The notes beneath the pieces are model-generated. The model had not been told where the DNA came from. It searched no databases and worked only from the letters and a program-made list of their open reading frames with translations. Made by a program: the position numbers and the translations under genes. Of a stretch of DNA of 64,000 bases, positions 52,658 to 62,329 are shown piece after piece. Location: the NCBI RefSeq assembly GCF_022760835.1, contig NZ_JAKTNQ010000007.1, positions 1-64,000 on the forward strand. The letters are read 5' to 3'. The stretch is from Thermus altitudinis (lineage in GTDB: Bacteria; Deinococcota; Deinococci; Deinococcales; Thermaceae). Within the stretch, counting starts at the first letter, position 1, and each line of letters begins with the position of its first letter.

Positions 52658-53733
52658 GAGACCCGGTACCCCGCTTGCGAGAGCACTTCCCGGGCCCTTG
52701 CCCGCTCCTCCCGGCTGGCGAAGCCCAAGCGGATGGCCCCGGCTTCCTCGCGGATGGTAAGGACCTCAATGTCCTTGATGTTGACCCCAGCCTCCCCCAA
52801 GGCGGTGGCGATGCGGGCGATCTGGCCCGGGCGGTCGGGCACCTGGACCACCAGGTCGTGCATCTCGGGCAGGAGGCTGCGGCGCACGATGGGGAGGCTA
52901 TCCCGGGTGCGCTTGGCCTCAACCGCCGCTTGGAGTAGGGCCTCGGGTTCGTCCAAAAGCCCCTCCAGTTCCCAAAGAACCCCCCTTAGCTCCTCTATGG
53001 CCTCCTTGAGGGCTTCCTTGTTCTCCACCACCATGTCCCGGCTCATGCGGGGGGAGCCGGAGGCCACCCGGGTCAGGTCGCGAAACCCCCCGGCGGCCAG
53101 GAACATGAGGAGGTCCCGGTGGGGGCTATGGGCCACCAGGTGGTTCAGGGCCACGGCCAGGAGGTAGGGGAGGTGGGAGATGCGGGCCACCAGCTGGTCG
53201 TGAAGCCCTGGGGGGATCTCCAAAGGATAGGCCCCCAAGGCCTCCACCAGCTGGCGGAGGCTTTCCTTGGCCTGGGGGCTGGTCCTTTCCGTGGGGGTGA
53301 GGACCCAGATGGCGTTTTGCAGGAGGCCGGCGTGGGCGTTTTCCACCCCGGCCCGCTCGCTTCCCGCCATGGGATGGCCCCCCAGGAAGTGGGGGAGGGT
53401 ATCCTCGAGGGCCGCCACCACCTTGGCTTTCACACTTCCCACATCGGTCCAGAGGCTTTGGGGGTTGGCCCAGGGGGCCAGGGTCCTCCCCAGGTCCGCC
53501 AAGGCCCCCACGGGTGCGGCCAGGATGCCCAGCTCCAGCTCCGCCACCCAGGGCCCCAAGGTGGGATGCACCCGGTCCGCCACCCCCAGGAAAAGGGCCC
53601 TTTCCAGGGCCTCGGGGTCTTGGTCGTAGGCGTGGACCTCCTCGGCCAGGAAGCGCTCCTTCAGGCCCAAGGCCACGCTTCCTCCCAAAAGCCCCACCCC
53701 AAAGATCCCCACCTTGCCAAAAAGGGGCTTCAT
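52654..53733 (-). CDS. tyrA: Prephenate dehydrogenase with ACT domain
   Basis: A 359-residue enzyme of tyrosine synthesis: Rossmann motif KVGIFGVGLLGGSVALGL, GGHPMAGSERAGVENA with the substrate-binding His, and a C-terminal ACT domain (LVVQVPDRPGQIARIATALG) that likely senses tyrosine. Start ATG 53,733 (MKPLFGK) overlaps the aroF stop by 4 bases; the upstream extension lies inside aroF and is not used. In one operon with aroF, under its attenuator. Confidence 0.94.
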   Translation of the reverse strand: MKPLFGKVGIFGVGLLGGSVALGLKERFLAEEVHAYDQDPEALERALFLGVADRVHPTLGPWVAELELGILAAPVGALADLGRTLAPWANPQSLWTDVGSVKAKVVAALEDTLPHFLGGHPMAGSERAGVENAHAGLLQNAIWVLTPTERTSPQAKESLRQLVEALGAYPLEIPPGLHDQLVARISHLPYLLAVALNHLVAHSPHRDLLMFLAAGGFRDLTRVASGSPRMSRDMVVENKEALKEAIEELRGVLWELEGLLDEPEALLQAAVEAKRTRDSLPIVRRSLLPEMHDLVVQVPDRPGQIARIATALGEAGVNIKDIEVLTIREEAGAIRLGFASREERARAREVLSQAGYRVS

Positions 53734-54764
53734 CCTAGGACCGGTGCGGAGAGGGTTTTGTCCAAGGCCTCCACCAGGCGGCGGGCCTTTTGCATGAGCT
53801 CGGCGAACTCGTGCTCGTGGAGCTGCTGGGCGGCATCGGAAAGGGCCTTTTCCGGCTCGGGGTGGGTTTCCACGATGAGGCCGTCCGCCCCTGCCGCCAG
53901 CCCCGCCAGGGCCAAGGGGATAACCCATTCCCGACGGCCTGCGGGGTGGGAGGGGTCCACCCAGACGGGAAGGTGGGTAAGGCTCTTGAGCACGGGGACC
54001 GCGGAGACGTCCAGGGTGAAGCGGGTGGCCTTCTCAAAGGTGCGGATTCCCCTTTCCACCAGGATCACCTGCATGTTCCCCCGGGAGAGGATGTATTCGG
54101 CGCTCATTAGGAACTCCTCCAGGGTCATGCTCATGCCCCGTTTGAGAAGGACGGGCTTCCTAGTCTCGCCCACCGCCTGCAAAAGGGTAAAGTTCTGGGC
54201 GTTACGGGCTCCGATCTGCAGGGCGTCGGCGTATTCGGCCACCAGCTCCACCTGGTCCGGGGCAAGGACCTCGGTGACCACGGGAAGCCCCGTTTCCCTT
54301 CGGGCCTCGGCCAGAATCTTGAGGCCCTCCAGCCCGAGGCCCTGGAAGGCGTAGGGGCTGGTCCTGGGTTTGAAGGCCCCGCCCCTTAGCATCCCCGCCC
54401 CGTGGGCCTTCACGTAGCGGGCGGCCCTTAGGGTTTGCTCCCGGGACTCCACCCCGCAGGGCCCGGCGGCGATCAGCACGTGGCCCCCTCCCGTCTTTCC
54501 GGTGGGGAACTCCAGGACCGTGGGGAAGGGCTGGACCTCGAGGCTCGCCAGCTTGTAGGGCTTGGAGATGGGGATCACCTCCGCCACCCCGGGAAGGGCG
54601 CGGAAGTGCTCCATGAGCTCCGGGGTGGGCCCGCGGCCGATGGCTCCCACCAAGGTGGTCTCCACCCCCCGGGAAACGTGAGGCCGGTAGCCCACCTTCT
54701 CAATCTCCCGAACGACCTCTTCCAGCTCCGCTTCCGTGTGTCCTCGCCGCATCACGATCAGCAT
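53730..54764 (-). CDS. aroF: DAHP synthase, first step of the shikimate pathway
   Basis: A 344-residue type I-beta DAHP synthase with an N-terminal ferredoxin-like regulatory domain (MLIVMRRGHTEAELEEVVRE). It joins phosphoenolpyruvate and erythrose 4-phosphate. Motifs: SKPYKLASLE, LIAAGPCGVESREQ, GGAFKPRTSPYAFQG, LLKRGMSMTLEEFL and VDPSHPAGRRE. AGGAGGGAACC-ATG is the ribosome site, just after a terminator-like hairpin of the attenuation leader. Followed by tyrA. Confidence 0.95.
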   Translation of the reverse strand: MLIVMRRGHTEAELEEVVREIEKVGYRPHVSRGVETTLVGAIGRGPTPELMEHFRALPGVAEVIPISKPYKLASLEVQPFPTVLEFPTGKTGGGHVLIAAGPCGVESREQTLRAARYVKAHGAGMLRGGAFKPRTSPYAFQGLGLEGLKILAEARRETGLPVVTEVLAPDQVELVAEYADALQIGARNAQNFTLLQAVGETRKPVLLKRGMSMTLEEFLMSAEYILSRGNMQVILVERGIRTFEKATRFTLDVSAVPVLKSLTHLPVWVDPSHPAGRREWVIPLALAGLAAGADGLIVETHPEPEKALSDAAQQLHEHEFAELMQKARRLVEALDKTLSAPVLG

Positions 54765-54784
54765 GGTTCCCTCCTAAAAGCCTT

Positions 54785-54849
54785 GGGCGCCCCCTTTTTG
54801 GGGGCGCCCTCCTTGCGGAAATACCTTATGCGGACCGCAGGGCGCCCCC
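54785..54849 (-). promoter_or_regulatory. Transcription attenuator of aroF-tyrA
   Basis: On the minus strand three 10-base segments follow one another: B, GGGGGCGCCC (54,840-54,849), C, GGGCGCCCCC (54,800-54,809), and D, GGGGGCGCCC (54,785-54,794). B and D are identical, so C can pair with only one of them: B-C is the antiterminator, C-D (loop AAAAA, then AAGGCTTTT) the terminator. B lies in the last codons of the leader peptide, so a ribosome reaching the stop would cover it. ATGCGGAC at the leader start can also pair with GTCCGCAT just before the stop. This is the classical layout of amino acid attenuation; the U-tract is weak. Confidence 0.75.
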
Positions 54850-54891
54850 GGCGGGATAATAAAAGCCGAAGTAGCGCCTTGGAGTCCGCAT
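54826..54891 (-). CDS. Tyr/Phe-rich leader peptide of aroF
   Basis: A 21-residue frame that begins MRTPRRYFGFYYP and ends LRSA, with five aromatic codons in six (YFGFYY). ATG 54,891 is about 10 bases after the -10 box and has GGAGGC just upstream. Stalling at Tyr or Phe codons would leave the B segment of the attenuator free and let transcription pass on into aroF. Confidence 0.75.
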   Translation of the reverse strand: MRTPRRYFGFYYPAGGALRSA

Positions 54892-54901
54892 ATTGCCTCC
54901 A

Positions 54902-54930
54902 AGCATAGGGAAGGGAAAGGACCCTGTCAA
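54902..54930 (-). promoter_or_regulatory. Promoter of the aroF leader
   Basis: TTGACA and TATGCT with exactly 17 bases between them, ending 10 bases before the leader-peptide ATG. A consensus -35 box and ideal spacing suggest a strong start, in keeping with control by attenuation after initiation. Confidence 0.8.
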
Positions 54931-54997
54931 GGGGGGAGGCCCCCGCCCGGGGTTCGTACCCCAAGGCTGGCGGTAGGGGGCACCGGCCCGTCTAGGG

Positions 54998-55809
54998 TCA
55001 GGCGGGATAGTAGAGGGGGGCAAAGGGGAGGCCCAGGGCCTGGGCGAAGGCCTTAAGGCCTAAGCGGTCGGGCTCCTCCAGGTGGTAGCGGAAGTTCCAG
55101 AGGTAGTGCTCCATTAGGGCCGGGTGGATTCCCAGCCGCGTGGCCTCGGCTTCCGCCACCTCCCCAAGCCGGGCAAGCCCCTGGCGCCGGGCTTTCCTCA
55201 GGGCTTGCACCAAGGGCAAAGGGGGAGGGTTCTCCCTGCGGTAGGCCCAGACGGCGAAGACGAAGGGAAGCCGGGTGCGTGCAAACCAGAGCATGGAGAG
55301 GTCCACCACCGCCACCTCCCCGAAGCGGGTGGGGAGGGCGTGGGGGGTTTCGGGAAGGCGGTCTAGAAGGCTGGCGTAGGCCCTTATGGCCTTGTCGCCG
55401 ATGAGGAGGACCCCGTCGTATTCGCCGAGGAGTTCCAGCCCTCCTTCCCGGTTTTCGTACCGGGGGAAGATGCCCCGTTCACCCAAAAGGAGCTTTAAAA
55501 GCTCCACGCTGGTGGCGCTTTCCGTGGTGAGGGCGACGCGCCTTAGGCTCCCAAGCCCCCCCTTGTGGAAGAGGTTTACGGAATACACCCGCCCCAAAAC
55601 GGCCACGGAGAAGTCGGGAAGAAGCCCCAGCTCCTCCTGGTGTTCCAGGTAGAAGTAGCTGGAAACCAGGGAAAGCCCCACCTCCCCCGAGAGCACCATG
55701 CGGTTGAGCTCCGCGGGGACCCCATAGCAGAGCCGCCAGCTCCCTGGCTCCAGAAAGCGGTAGAGGGGGGCGGTGTTGGCGTAGAGGGGAACCCCTAGGG
55801 CGTAGACCA

Positions 55810-55810
<1 letters not shown>
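54998..55810 (-). CDS. mqnA: Chorismate dehydratase MqnA
   Basis: A 270-residue protein of the periplasmic-binding-protein-like fold: GVPLYANTAPLYRFLEPG, GVPAELNRMVLSGEVGLSLV, LTTESATSVELLKLLL, YDGVLLIGDKAIRA. It dehydrates chorismate to 3-(1-carboxyvinyloxy)benzoate, the first step of the futalosine route to menaquinone. Its start overlaps the stop of mqnE (TGATG). Confidence 0.9.
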
Positions 55811-56954
<1,144 letters not shown>

Positions 56955-56958
<4 letters not shown>

Positions 56959-57635
56959 GAGCCCGAGTCTACCCCTTCCCGGAACCTGCGGACTAGGGCC
57001 TCCACTTCCCTTTGCCTCCCCCCCACGCTCTTCCCCGGCAGGAGGCCCCGCAGGTAGCGATCGGTGAGGAGGAGGTCCACATAGGGGTAGAGGGTGGCGG
57101 CCATCACCGCGTCCAAGAGGTCCGAAGGCCGGGGCTTGCGGCTTAGGTCCGAGGCCATGCGGGCGAGAAGCTCGGCCAAAAGGCGCACGAAGGGCACCTC
57201 CTTAAGCCCGGTGCGGGCCTGGATCTCCTTAAGGGCCGCCTCGAGGGCCTCCCGGTAGGGCAGACCCCGGAGGCTTTCGGGCAGGCCCCAGAAGGGGGAG
57301 AGGTCCGCAGGGGCCTCCCAGCTTCCCCCCCTCCAGAGGAAATCCTCCCGGGAAAGCCCCCTCTCCTGGCGCACGGCCACCTCCTGCCAGGGGCGCACCC
57401 AGTAGCCTTGGGAGAGCTCGGCGAAAAGCCTTTGCAGGGCGGGTAGGAGGTAGCCGGCTTTTTCCGCAGGGCCCCGGATGGGGTAGAGGGTTTCCAGCAC
57501 GTGGAAGGGGCTGGGTGGGGCCAGGACCTGGCCCTTAAGGGCCAGGTACAGCTCCCCGAAAACCTCGTGTCCCCGCTGGCCCAGGAGGTGCTTGGCTATG
57601 CGGCTGGCGTAGTTTTGGTCCAGATAGACCAGCAA
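56955..57635 (-). CDS. PIN-like domain protein
   Basis: A 226-residue protein starting MLVYLDQNYASRIAKHLLG, with an early Asp as in PIN folds, and near the end RPSDLLDAVMAATLYPYVDL followed by LLTDRYLRGLL, the usual second acidic cluster. It resembles PIN-like nuclease-fold proteins that lack a paired antitoxin. No substrate is suggested by the context; it is the first gene before mqnE-mqnA. Confidence 0.6.
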
Positions 57636-57638
57636 GGG

Positions 57639-58082
57639 CTATTCTTTGGCCTTGGCCAGCCAAAGGGAGGCGGCCAGGAAGGCCACCCCCCCGGCGAAGA
57701 GCAGGAAGTCCAAGGAGGTCTGGGGCTTGAAGGCCGAGGCCTTCTCAAAAAACTTCACCACCAGGATCATGACGATCACCTGGCCCAGCTTTCCCTTCAG
57801 GTCCGCCAGGCTTTCCACCGTGAGGACGTTTTCCAAGGGGAGGTCCAGCTTGCGGATGAAAAGCTCAAAAAGGCCCAGGCTGAAGATGAGGAAGACGGCG
57901 CTCAAAAGGGCCAGGTCCACGGCCCCCACCAGGACGGGGAGGGCTTCGTCCAGGGGTTTTCTCACCGCCACCAGGGTTTCCTCGAGGGCATGCCAGGCGA
58001 AGTAGAAGGCCCCGAGGAGCATGCCCACCACAGGCAGAATCATGAGCCAACGCAAGGGGTAGACCAGGGTCTCCGGACGCAT
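57639..58082 (-). CDS. UPF0114 (YqhA-like) membrane protein
   Basis: A 147-residue protein with four membrane helices (LMILPVVGMLLGAFYFAW; LVGAVDLALLSAVFLIFSL; LGQVIVMILVVKFFEKA; FLLFAGGVAFLAASLWLA). LFELFIRKLD after helix 2 and SLADLKGKLGQVIVMILVV are typical of UPF0114. The function is unknown. Confidence 0.82.
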   Translation of the reverse strand: MRPETLVYPLRWLMILPVVGMLLGAFYFAWHALEETLVAVRKPLDEALPVLVGAVDLALLSAVFLIFSLGLFELFIRKLDLPLENVLTVESLADLKGKLGQVIVMILVVKFFEKASAFKPQTSLDFLLFAGGVAFLAASLWLAKAKE

Positions 58083-58091
58083 GGGCGCATT

Positions 58092-59123
58092 CTAAGGCAG
58101 GTAGGGGGCCGTGGGGGAGGTGCGGGTGGAGGCCCGTTCTATCAAGAGGGGCTCAAACCGCACCTCCCGGGGTGGCCCGGCATAGCCCTGCATCCTTTCC
58201 AGGAGGAGTTGGGCCGCCCGGGCCCCCATGGCCTCCACCGGCTGGGCGATGGTGGAAAGCCCCACCTCCTCGGTGAAGGGATGGCCGTCAAAGCCCAGGA
58301 CCCGCACCTCCTTGCCCAGGGTAAGCCCCAGCCTCTCCGCCTCCTCCAAGACCCCCAGGGCCACCTGGTCGGCGCCGGCGAAGACGTTGAGGGGCGGGGA
58401 GGCCTTTTCCAGGAAGTACCGGAGGGCAAGCCTGCCGCCTTCCTGGGAGAGGCGGGTGGTGTAGAGGTGCTCCTCGGGAAAGGGGCGGCCCGTGGCCTTG
58501 AGGGCTTCCCGGAATCCGGCCAGGCGCTCGGCGAAGACCGTGTGGTGGAAGGCCCGGTCGGGTTCTTCCTCCACCTTTACGGCGAAGATGGGCCCGGGGA
58601 AGCGGGCCAGGTACTCCCCGGCCAGGTGGCCGCCCAGAAAGTTGTCCAGATAGACGGAGTCGTACCGGGGATTTTTGGCGTCCACCAGCACCACGGGACG
58701 GTCGGTGGGTAGACGGCCCCCTTCAAAGTGCTCGCTGAGGTCGTAGGAGGCCAGGATGAGGCCGTCGGTGAGAAAGGCCAGGGTGGAGCTTTGTAAATAG
58801 CGCCTAAGCCGGGCCTGGGAGAGGATGGGAAAGAGGGCCAGGTCGTAGCGCTTTTCCAAGAGCACGCTCTCAATGCCCTCCACAAGCCTGCGGTAAAACT
58901 CCGTGGCCACAAAGGGAAGGAGGACCGAGACCGTGTAGCTTCTCCCTCCCGCGATGCGCCGGGCATGGGGGTTGGGGGTGTAGCCCAGCTCCTCCATGGC
59001 CTTGAGCACGCGGGCCCGGGTTTCCGGCCGCACCGCCTTGTGGTTGTTGAGCACCCGGCTCACGGTGCCCAGGCCCACCCCGGCCCGGGCGGCCACCTCG
59101 AGGATGGTGGGTTTCTTCTTCAT
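58092..59123 (-). CDS. LacI-family transcriptional regulator
   Basis: A 343-residue repressor. The N-terminal HTH and hinge read TILEVAARAGVGLGTVSRVL and YTPNPHARRIAGGR, followed by a sugar-binding type domain with VLVDAKNPRYDSVYLDN and GFDGHPFTEEVGLSTIAQPV. No sugar uptake or catabolic genes are adjacent, so the effector is unknown. Starts MKKKPT at 59,123. Confidence 0.92.
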   Translation of the reverse strand: MKKKPTILEVAARAGVGLGTVSRVLNNHKAVRPETRARVLKAMEELGYTPNPHARRIAGGRSYTVSVLLPFVATEFYRRLVEGIESVLLEKRYDLALFPILSQARLRRYLQSSTLAFLTDGLILASYDLSEHFEGGRLPTDRPVVLVDAKNPRYDSVYLDNFLGGHLAGEYLARFPGPIFAVKVEEEPDRAFHHTVFAERLAGFREALKATGRPFPEEHLYTTRLSQEGGRLALRYFLEKASPPLNVFAGADQVALGVLEEAERLGLTLGKEVRVLGFDGHPFTEEVGLSTIAQPVEAMGARAAQLLLERMQGYAGPPREVRFEPLLIERASTRTSPTAPYLP

Positions 59124-59212
59124 GGCCTCAGCACCTCAGGATGTGGAAGCGCTTCATGGAAACTTCCATCCTTAGGATAGGGCAAGCCCCGGCCCTTTGC
59201 AAGAATGGGGGC

Positions 59213-59746
59213 ATGGCCTATGTGCTACTGGCGTACCTGTTGGGCTCCTTGGTGGGAGGCCTCCTCTTCTTCCCCGAGGTACGGGCCAAGGACCTTCCCG
59301 GGGGCTCTGGGGTTTACCGCCGAAAGGGCCCTTTGGCGGCCCTTTTGGTGGTGGTTTTTGACCTGGGGAAAGGGGCGCTGGCCGCCTGGCTGACCCCGCC
59401 GGAGTGGCGGGCCTGGGCGGCCGGGGCCGTGGTGGCGGGGCACAACTGGCCCCTCTACTTCCGCTTCCGGGGCGGGGGCGGGATTGCCCCCTCCTTGGGC
59501 TACTTCCTGGCCTGGCTTCCCGGGGAAACCCTCCTGGCCACGGCCTTGGGCCTGGGGGTGGCGGGGGTCTACCACCTTCTCCACTGGGGGAGGCGCCGGA
59601 GGGGCATCTACCCCATTCCCTTTGGGGCCATCTTCGGGTACCTGGCCCTTTTGCTCCTGGCTTCCCCCGAGGGCAGGCTGGGGGCTTTCCTGGCGGCCCT
59701 TTTGGTGGGGCTCAGGGGCCTGCAAATCCTTAGGGGAAGATGGTAG
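59213..59746 (+). CDS. PlsY-like acyltransferase, short form
   Basis: A 177-residue membrane protein resembling glycerol-3-phosphate acyltransferase PlsY: LAYLLGSLVGGLLF at the start, GGSGVYRRKGPLAALLVVVF for the usual GSGN-x-G-A-T-N loop, and AGHNWPLYFRFRGGGGIAPS for GHxxPxxxxFKGGKG. Several conserved residues differ (VYRRKG for PGATN, GGGG for GGKG), so activity is not certain; a second, canonical PlsY may exist elsewhere. First gene of a five-gene plus-strand run. Confidence 0.7.
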   Translation: MAYVLLAYLLGSLVGGLLFFPEVRAKDLPGGSGVYRRKGPLAALLVVVFDLGKGALAAWLTPPEWRAWAAGAVVAGHNWPLYFRFRGGGGIAPSLGYFLAWLPGETLLATALGLGVAGVYHLLHWGRRRRGIYPIPFGAIFGYLALLLLASPEGRLGAFLAALLVGLRGLQILRGRW

Positions 59747-59755
59747 CTTTAGGGC

Positions 59756-60550
59756 ATGAAGATCCTCCGGTTCAACGAGGGGCGTTGGGGCATACTGGAA
59801 GGGGAGCTGGTCCTGGAAACCGATGGCCCGGGGGGTAACCCCACGGGGAAGCGTTATGACCTGGCCGCGGTTCGCCTTCTGGTCCCGGCCACGCCCAGCA
59901 AGATCGTCTGCGTGGGGAGGAACTACAAGGAGCACATCCGGGAGATGGGCCACGACTTCGGCCAGGATCTGCCCAAGGAGCCGGGCCTGTTCCTGAAGGC
60001 CCCCAACACCCTGGCCCACCCCGGTAACCCCCGGGACCCCTGGAACACGGGGGATGCGGTGCCCTACCCCTTCTTCACCCAGGAGCTCCATTACGAGGGG
60101 GAGCTGGCGGTGGTGATCGGGGACCGCATGCGGAACGTGCCCCCGGAAAAGGCCCTAGACCACGTGCTGGGCTACACCATCGCCGTGGACATCACCGCCC
60201 GGGATGCGCAGAGAGAGGACCTCCAGTGGGTCAGGGCCAAGAGCGCGGACAAGTTTTTGCCCCTGGGTCCTTGGCTGGAGACGGATCTGGACCCCCAGAA
60301 CACCTGGGTGCGCACTTACGTGAACGATGAGCTCCGTCAGGAAGGGCATACGTCCGCCATGATCTTTTCCGTGGCGGAGATTCTCTCCTACATCTCCAGC
60401 TTCATGACCTTGGAGCCCCTGGACGTGGTCCTCACGGGCACGCCGGAAGGGGTGGGGGCCCTTAGGCCTGGGGACCGGTTGGAGGTGGCCGTTGAGGGCA
60501 TCGGCACCCTCCACACCCGGATCGGCCCTAAGGAGGAGCGCCCATGGTGA
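59756..60550 (+). CDS. Fumarylacetoacetate hydrolase family protein
   Basis: A 264-residue FAH-fold enzyme: [20 protein letters not shown], the metal acidic motif [36 protein letters not shown] and [15 protein letters not shown]. The family hydrolyses or decarboxylates ring-fission products, or acts as oxaloacetate decarboxylase or acylpyruvase; the substrate is not set by context. Confidence 0.9.
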   Translation: MKILRFNEGRWGILEGELVLETDGPGGNPTGKRYDLAAVRLLVPATPSKIVCVGRNYKEHIREMGHDFGQDLPKEPGLFLKAPNTLAHPGNPRDPWNTGDAVPYPFFTQELHYEGELAVVIGDRMRNVPPEKALDHVLGYTIAVDITARDAQREDLQWVRAKSADKFLPLGPWLETDLDPQNTWVRTYVNDELRQEGHTSAMIFSVAEILSYISSFMTLEPLDVVLTGTPEGVGALRPGDRLEVAVEGIGTLHTRIGPKEERPW

Positions 60551-61437
60551 AGGTCCTGGACCTCCACTTCCAGGGGGCGGAAAGGGTGATCGCCAGCTTC
60601 CTCCTGGAGTCCCAGGAGGGGCCAGTGCTGATCGAAACGGGGCCCGAGAGCACCTATCCCCGTCTCGAGGCGGCCCTAAGAGGGGAAGGGGTGGACCCCA
60701 AGGAGGTCCGCCACGTCTTCGTGACCCACATCCACCTGGACCACGCCGGGGCCGCCTGGCGGCTGGCCCAGCTGGGGGCCACGGTGTACGTGCACCCGCG
60801 GGGGGCCCCTCACCTGGTGGACCCCTCGAGGCTCCTGGCCTCCGCCGAGCGCATCTATGGGGCCATGCTGAAACCCCTTTGGGGAGAGCTTAAGGGTATT
60901 GCCCAGGCGCAGGTGCGGGCTTTGGCGGACGGGGAGGTGGTGAACCTAGGGGGGCTTAGGGTGCAAGCCCTGGAAACCCTGGGCCACGCCTCCCACCACC
61001 ACGCCTACCTGGTGGATGACCTCCTCTTTGCCGGGGACGTGGCCGGGGTGCGGATAGCCCCGGGGCCGGTCCTGCCCCCCACCCCGCCCCCCGACATCCA
61101 CCTGGAAACCTGGTACGCTTCTTTGGACCGCATCCTGGCCCTGCGGCCAAAAACCCTTTACCTCACCCACTTTGGAGGGTATGGGGACGTGGAGGCCCAC
61201 CTCCTGGCCCTAAGGGGTGTTTTGGAGGAGTGGGCGGGCTGGGTCCTGCACCGGCTCAAGGAGGGCCTTCCCCTGGAGGTGATGACGGAGCGTTTTGAGA
61301 CCTACTGGCGGGAAGGCTTGCGGCGGGCCGGGGTGGGGGAGGAAGGGATAAAGCTTTACGAGCTGGCCGATCCCCCTTACATGAACCTGCAAGGCCTGGT
61401 GCGCTACTGGCAGAAGCACCATCCCGAGGCTCTTTAG
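60544..61437 (+). CDS. Metallo-beta-lactamase fold hydrolase
   Basis: A 297-residue MBL protein: the zinc motif [17 protein letters not shown] (HxHxDH), [13 protein letters not shown] for the third His, [11 protein letters not shown] for the bridging Asp, and [15 protein letters not shown] for the last His. A helical C-terminal part of about 75 residues follows. It overlaps the FAH gene by 7 bases. The substrate is unknown; glyoxalase II-like thioesters are possible. Confidence 0.88.
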   Translation: MVKVLDLHFQGAERVIASFLLESQEGPVLIETGPESTYPRLEAALRGEGVDPKEVRHVFVTHIHLDHAGAAWRLAQLGATVYVHPRGAPHLVDPSRLLASAERIYGAMLKPLWGELKGIAQAQVRALADGEVVNLGGLRVQALETLGHASHHHAYLVDDLLFAGDVAGVRIAPGPVLPPTPPPDIHLETWYASLDRILALRPKTLYLTHFGGYGDVEAHLLALRGVLEEWAGWVLHRLKEGLPLEVMTERFETYWREGLRRAGVGEEGIKLYELADPPYMNLQGLVRYWQKHHPEAL

Positions 61438-61438
61438 T

Positions 61439-62329
61439 ATGGAGGGGCGCGGGTTTTCCACCCCCTTTCCTTTAGGCCGGCCTGCGCGCATGGCGGTCTT
61501 GGCCTCGGGCCGGGGGACGAACCTGGAGGCCCTCCTCGAGGCCTTTCCGCCCGGAAACCCCTGGGGGGAGGTGGTGCTGGTCCTCTCCGACAACCCGGAG
61601 GCCTACGCGCTGAGGCGGGCTGGGAGCCGGGGGGTGGAGGCCCTGGCCATCCCCTGGCGGGGGCGGAGGGCCTTTGAGGGGGAGGCCTTGGCCCTCTTGC
61701 AGGCCAGGCGCATTGACCTGGTGCTCCTGGCCGGGTTCATGCGCCTCCTTTCCCCGGGTTTTGTGGAGGCCTGGTACGGGCGGCTTTTGAACATCCACCC
61801 TTCCCTTCTTCCCGACTACCCGGGGCTAAACGTGCACCGGCGGGTGCTCATGGCGGGAGAGAAGGAAACGGGCTCCACGGTGCACTTCGTGGATCAGGGC
61901 GTGGACACCGGCCCCATCGTCCTGCAGGGCCGGGTGCCCATCCTGCCCGGGGACACCCCGGAGGCCTTGGAAAGACGGGTGCTTTTCCTGGAACACCGCC
62001 TCTATCCCCAGGCGGTGCGGCTGGTCCTCCTGGGGCTTGCCTTCCCGCCCCCCGAGGAAGGGGAGCTCGCCCCTTGGTTCCGGGCCCTTTCCCCTCGGCA
62101 AAGGCCCCTTTACCTGCGGGCGTATGCCCTTCTTAAGGCCTGGGGACAGGAGGCCATGGCGCTAGGGGCCTTCCAGGGCCAAGGAGGCGAGTGGGGAAGA
62201 GGGGCCTTTTTGGCCGCCCACCTCCTGGCGGAGGAGCATCCTGCCCTGCGCCGGGAGCTCACCACCCTGCCTGAGGAGGTCCGGCTTCGGGTGGAAAAGA
62301 CGCTGGCCCGGGTAGAATCTTCCCCATGA
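61439..62329 (+). CDS. purN: GAR formyltransferase PurN with C-terminal extension
   Basis: Transfers a formyl group to glycinamide ribonucleotide in purine synthesis. MAVLASGRGTNLEALLEAFP, LLAGFMRLLSPGFVEAWYGR, LNIHPSLLPDYPGLNVH (catalytic His) and STVHFVDQGVDTGPIV are all present. The protein has 296 residues, whereas PurN usually has about 200-215; the last 85 residues (from LSPRQRPLYLRAYALLKAWG) are helical and of unknown role. The start may be ATG 61,439 or 61,490. Overlaps purD by 4 bases. Confidence 0.92.
   Translation: MEGRGFSTPFPLGRPARMAVLASGRGTNLEALLEAFPPGNPWGEVVLVLSDNPEAYALRRAGSRGVEALAIPWRGRRAFEGEALALLQARRIDLVLLAGFMRLLSPGFVEAWYGRLLNIHPSLLPDYPGLNVHRRVLMAGEKETGSTVHFVDQGVDTGPIVLQGRVPILPGDTPEALERRVLFLEHRLYPQAVRLVLLGLAFPPPEEGELAPWFRALSPRQRPLYLRAYALLKAWGQEAMALGAFQGQGGEWGRGAFLAAHLLAEEHPALRRELTTLPEEVRLRVEKTLARVESSP

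Noticed and set aside
54826-55023. A 65-residue protein upstream of aroF
   Set aside because: The long frame crosses the promoter; only its last 21 codons lie after the -10 box and have a ribosome site. These are annotated as the leader peptide.
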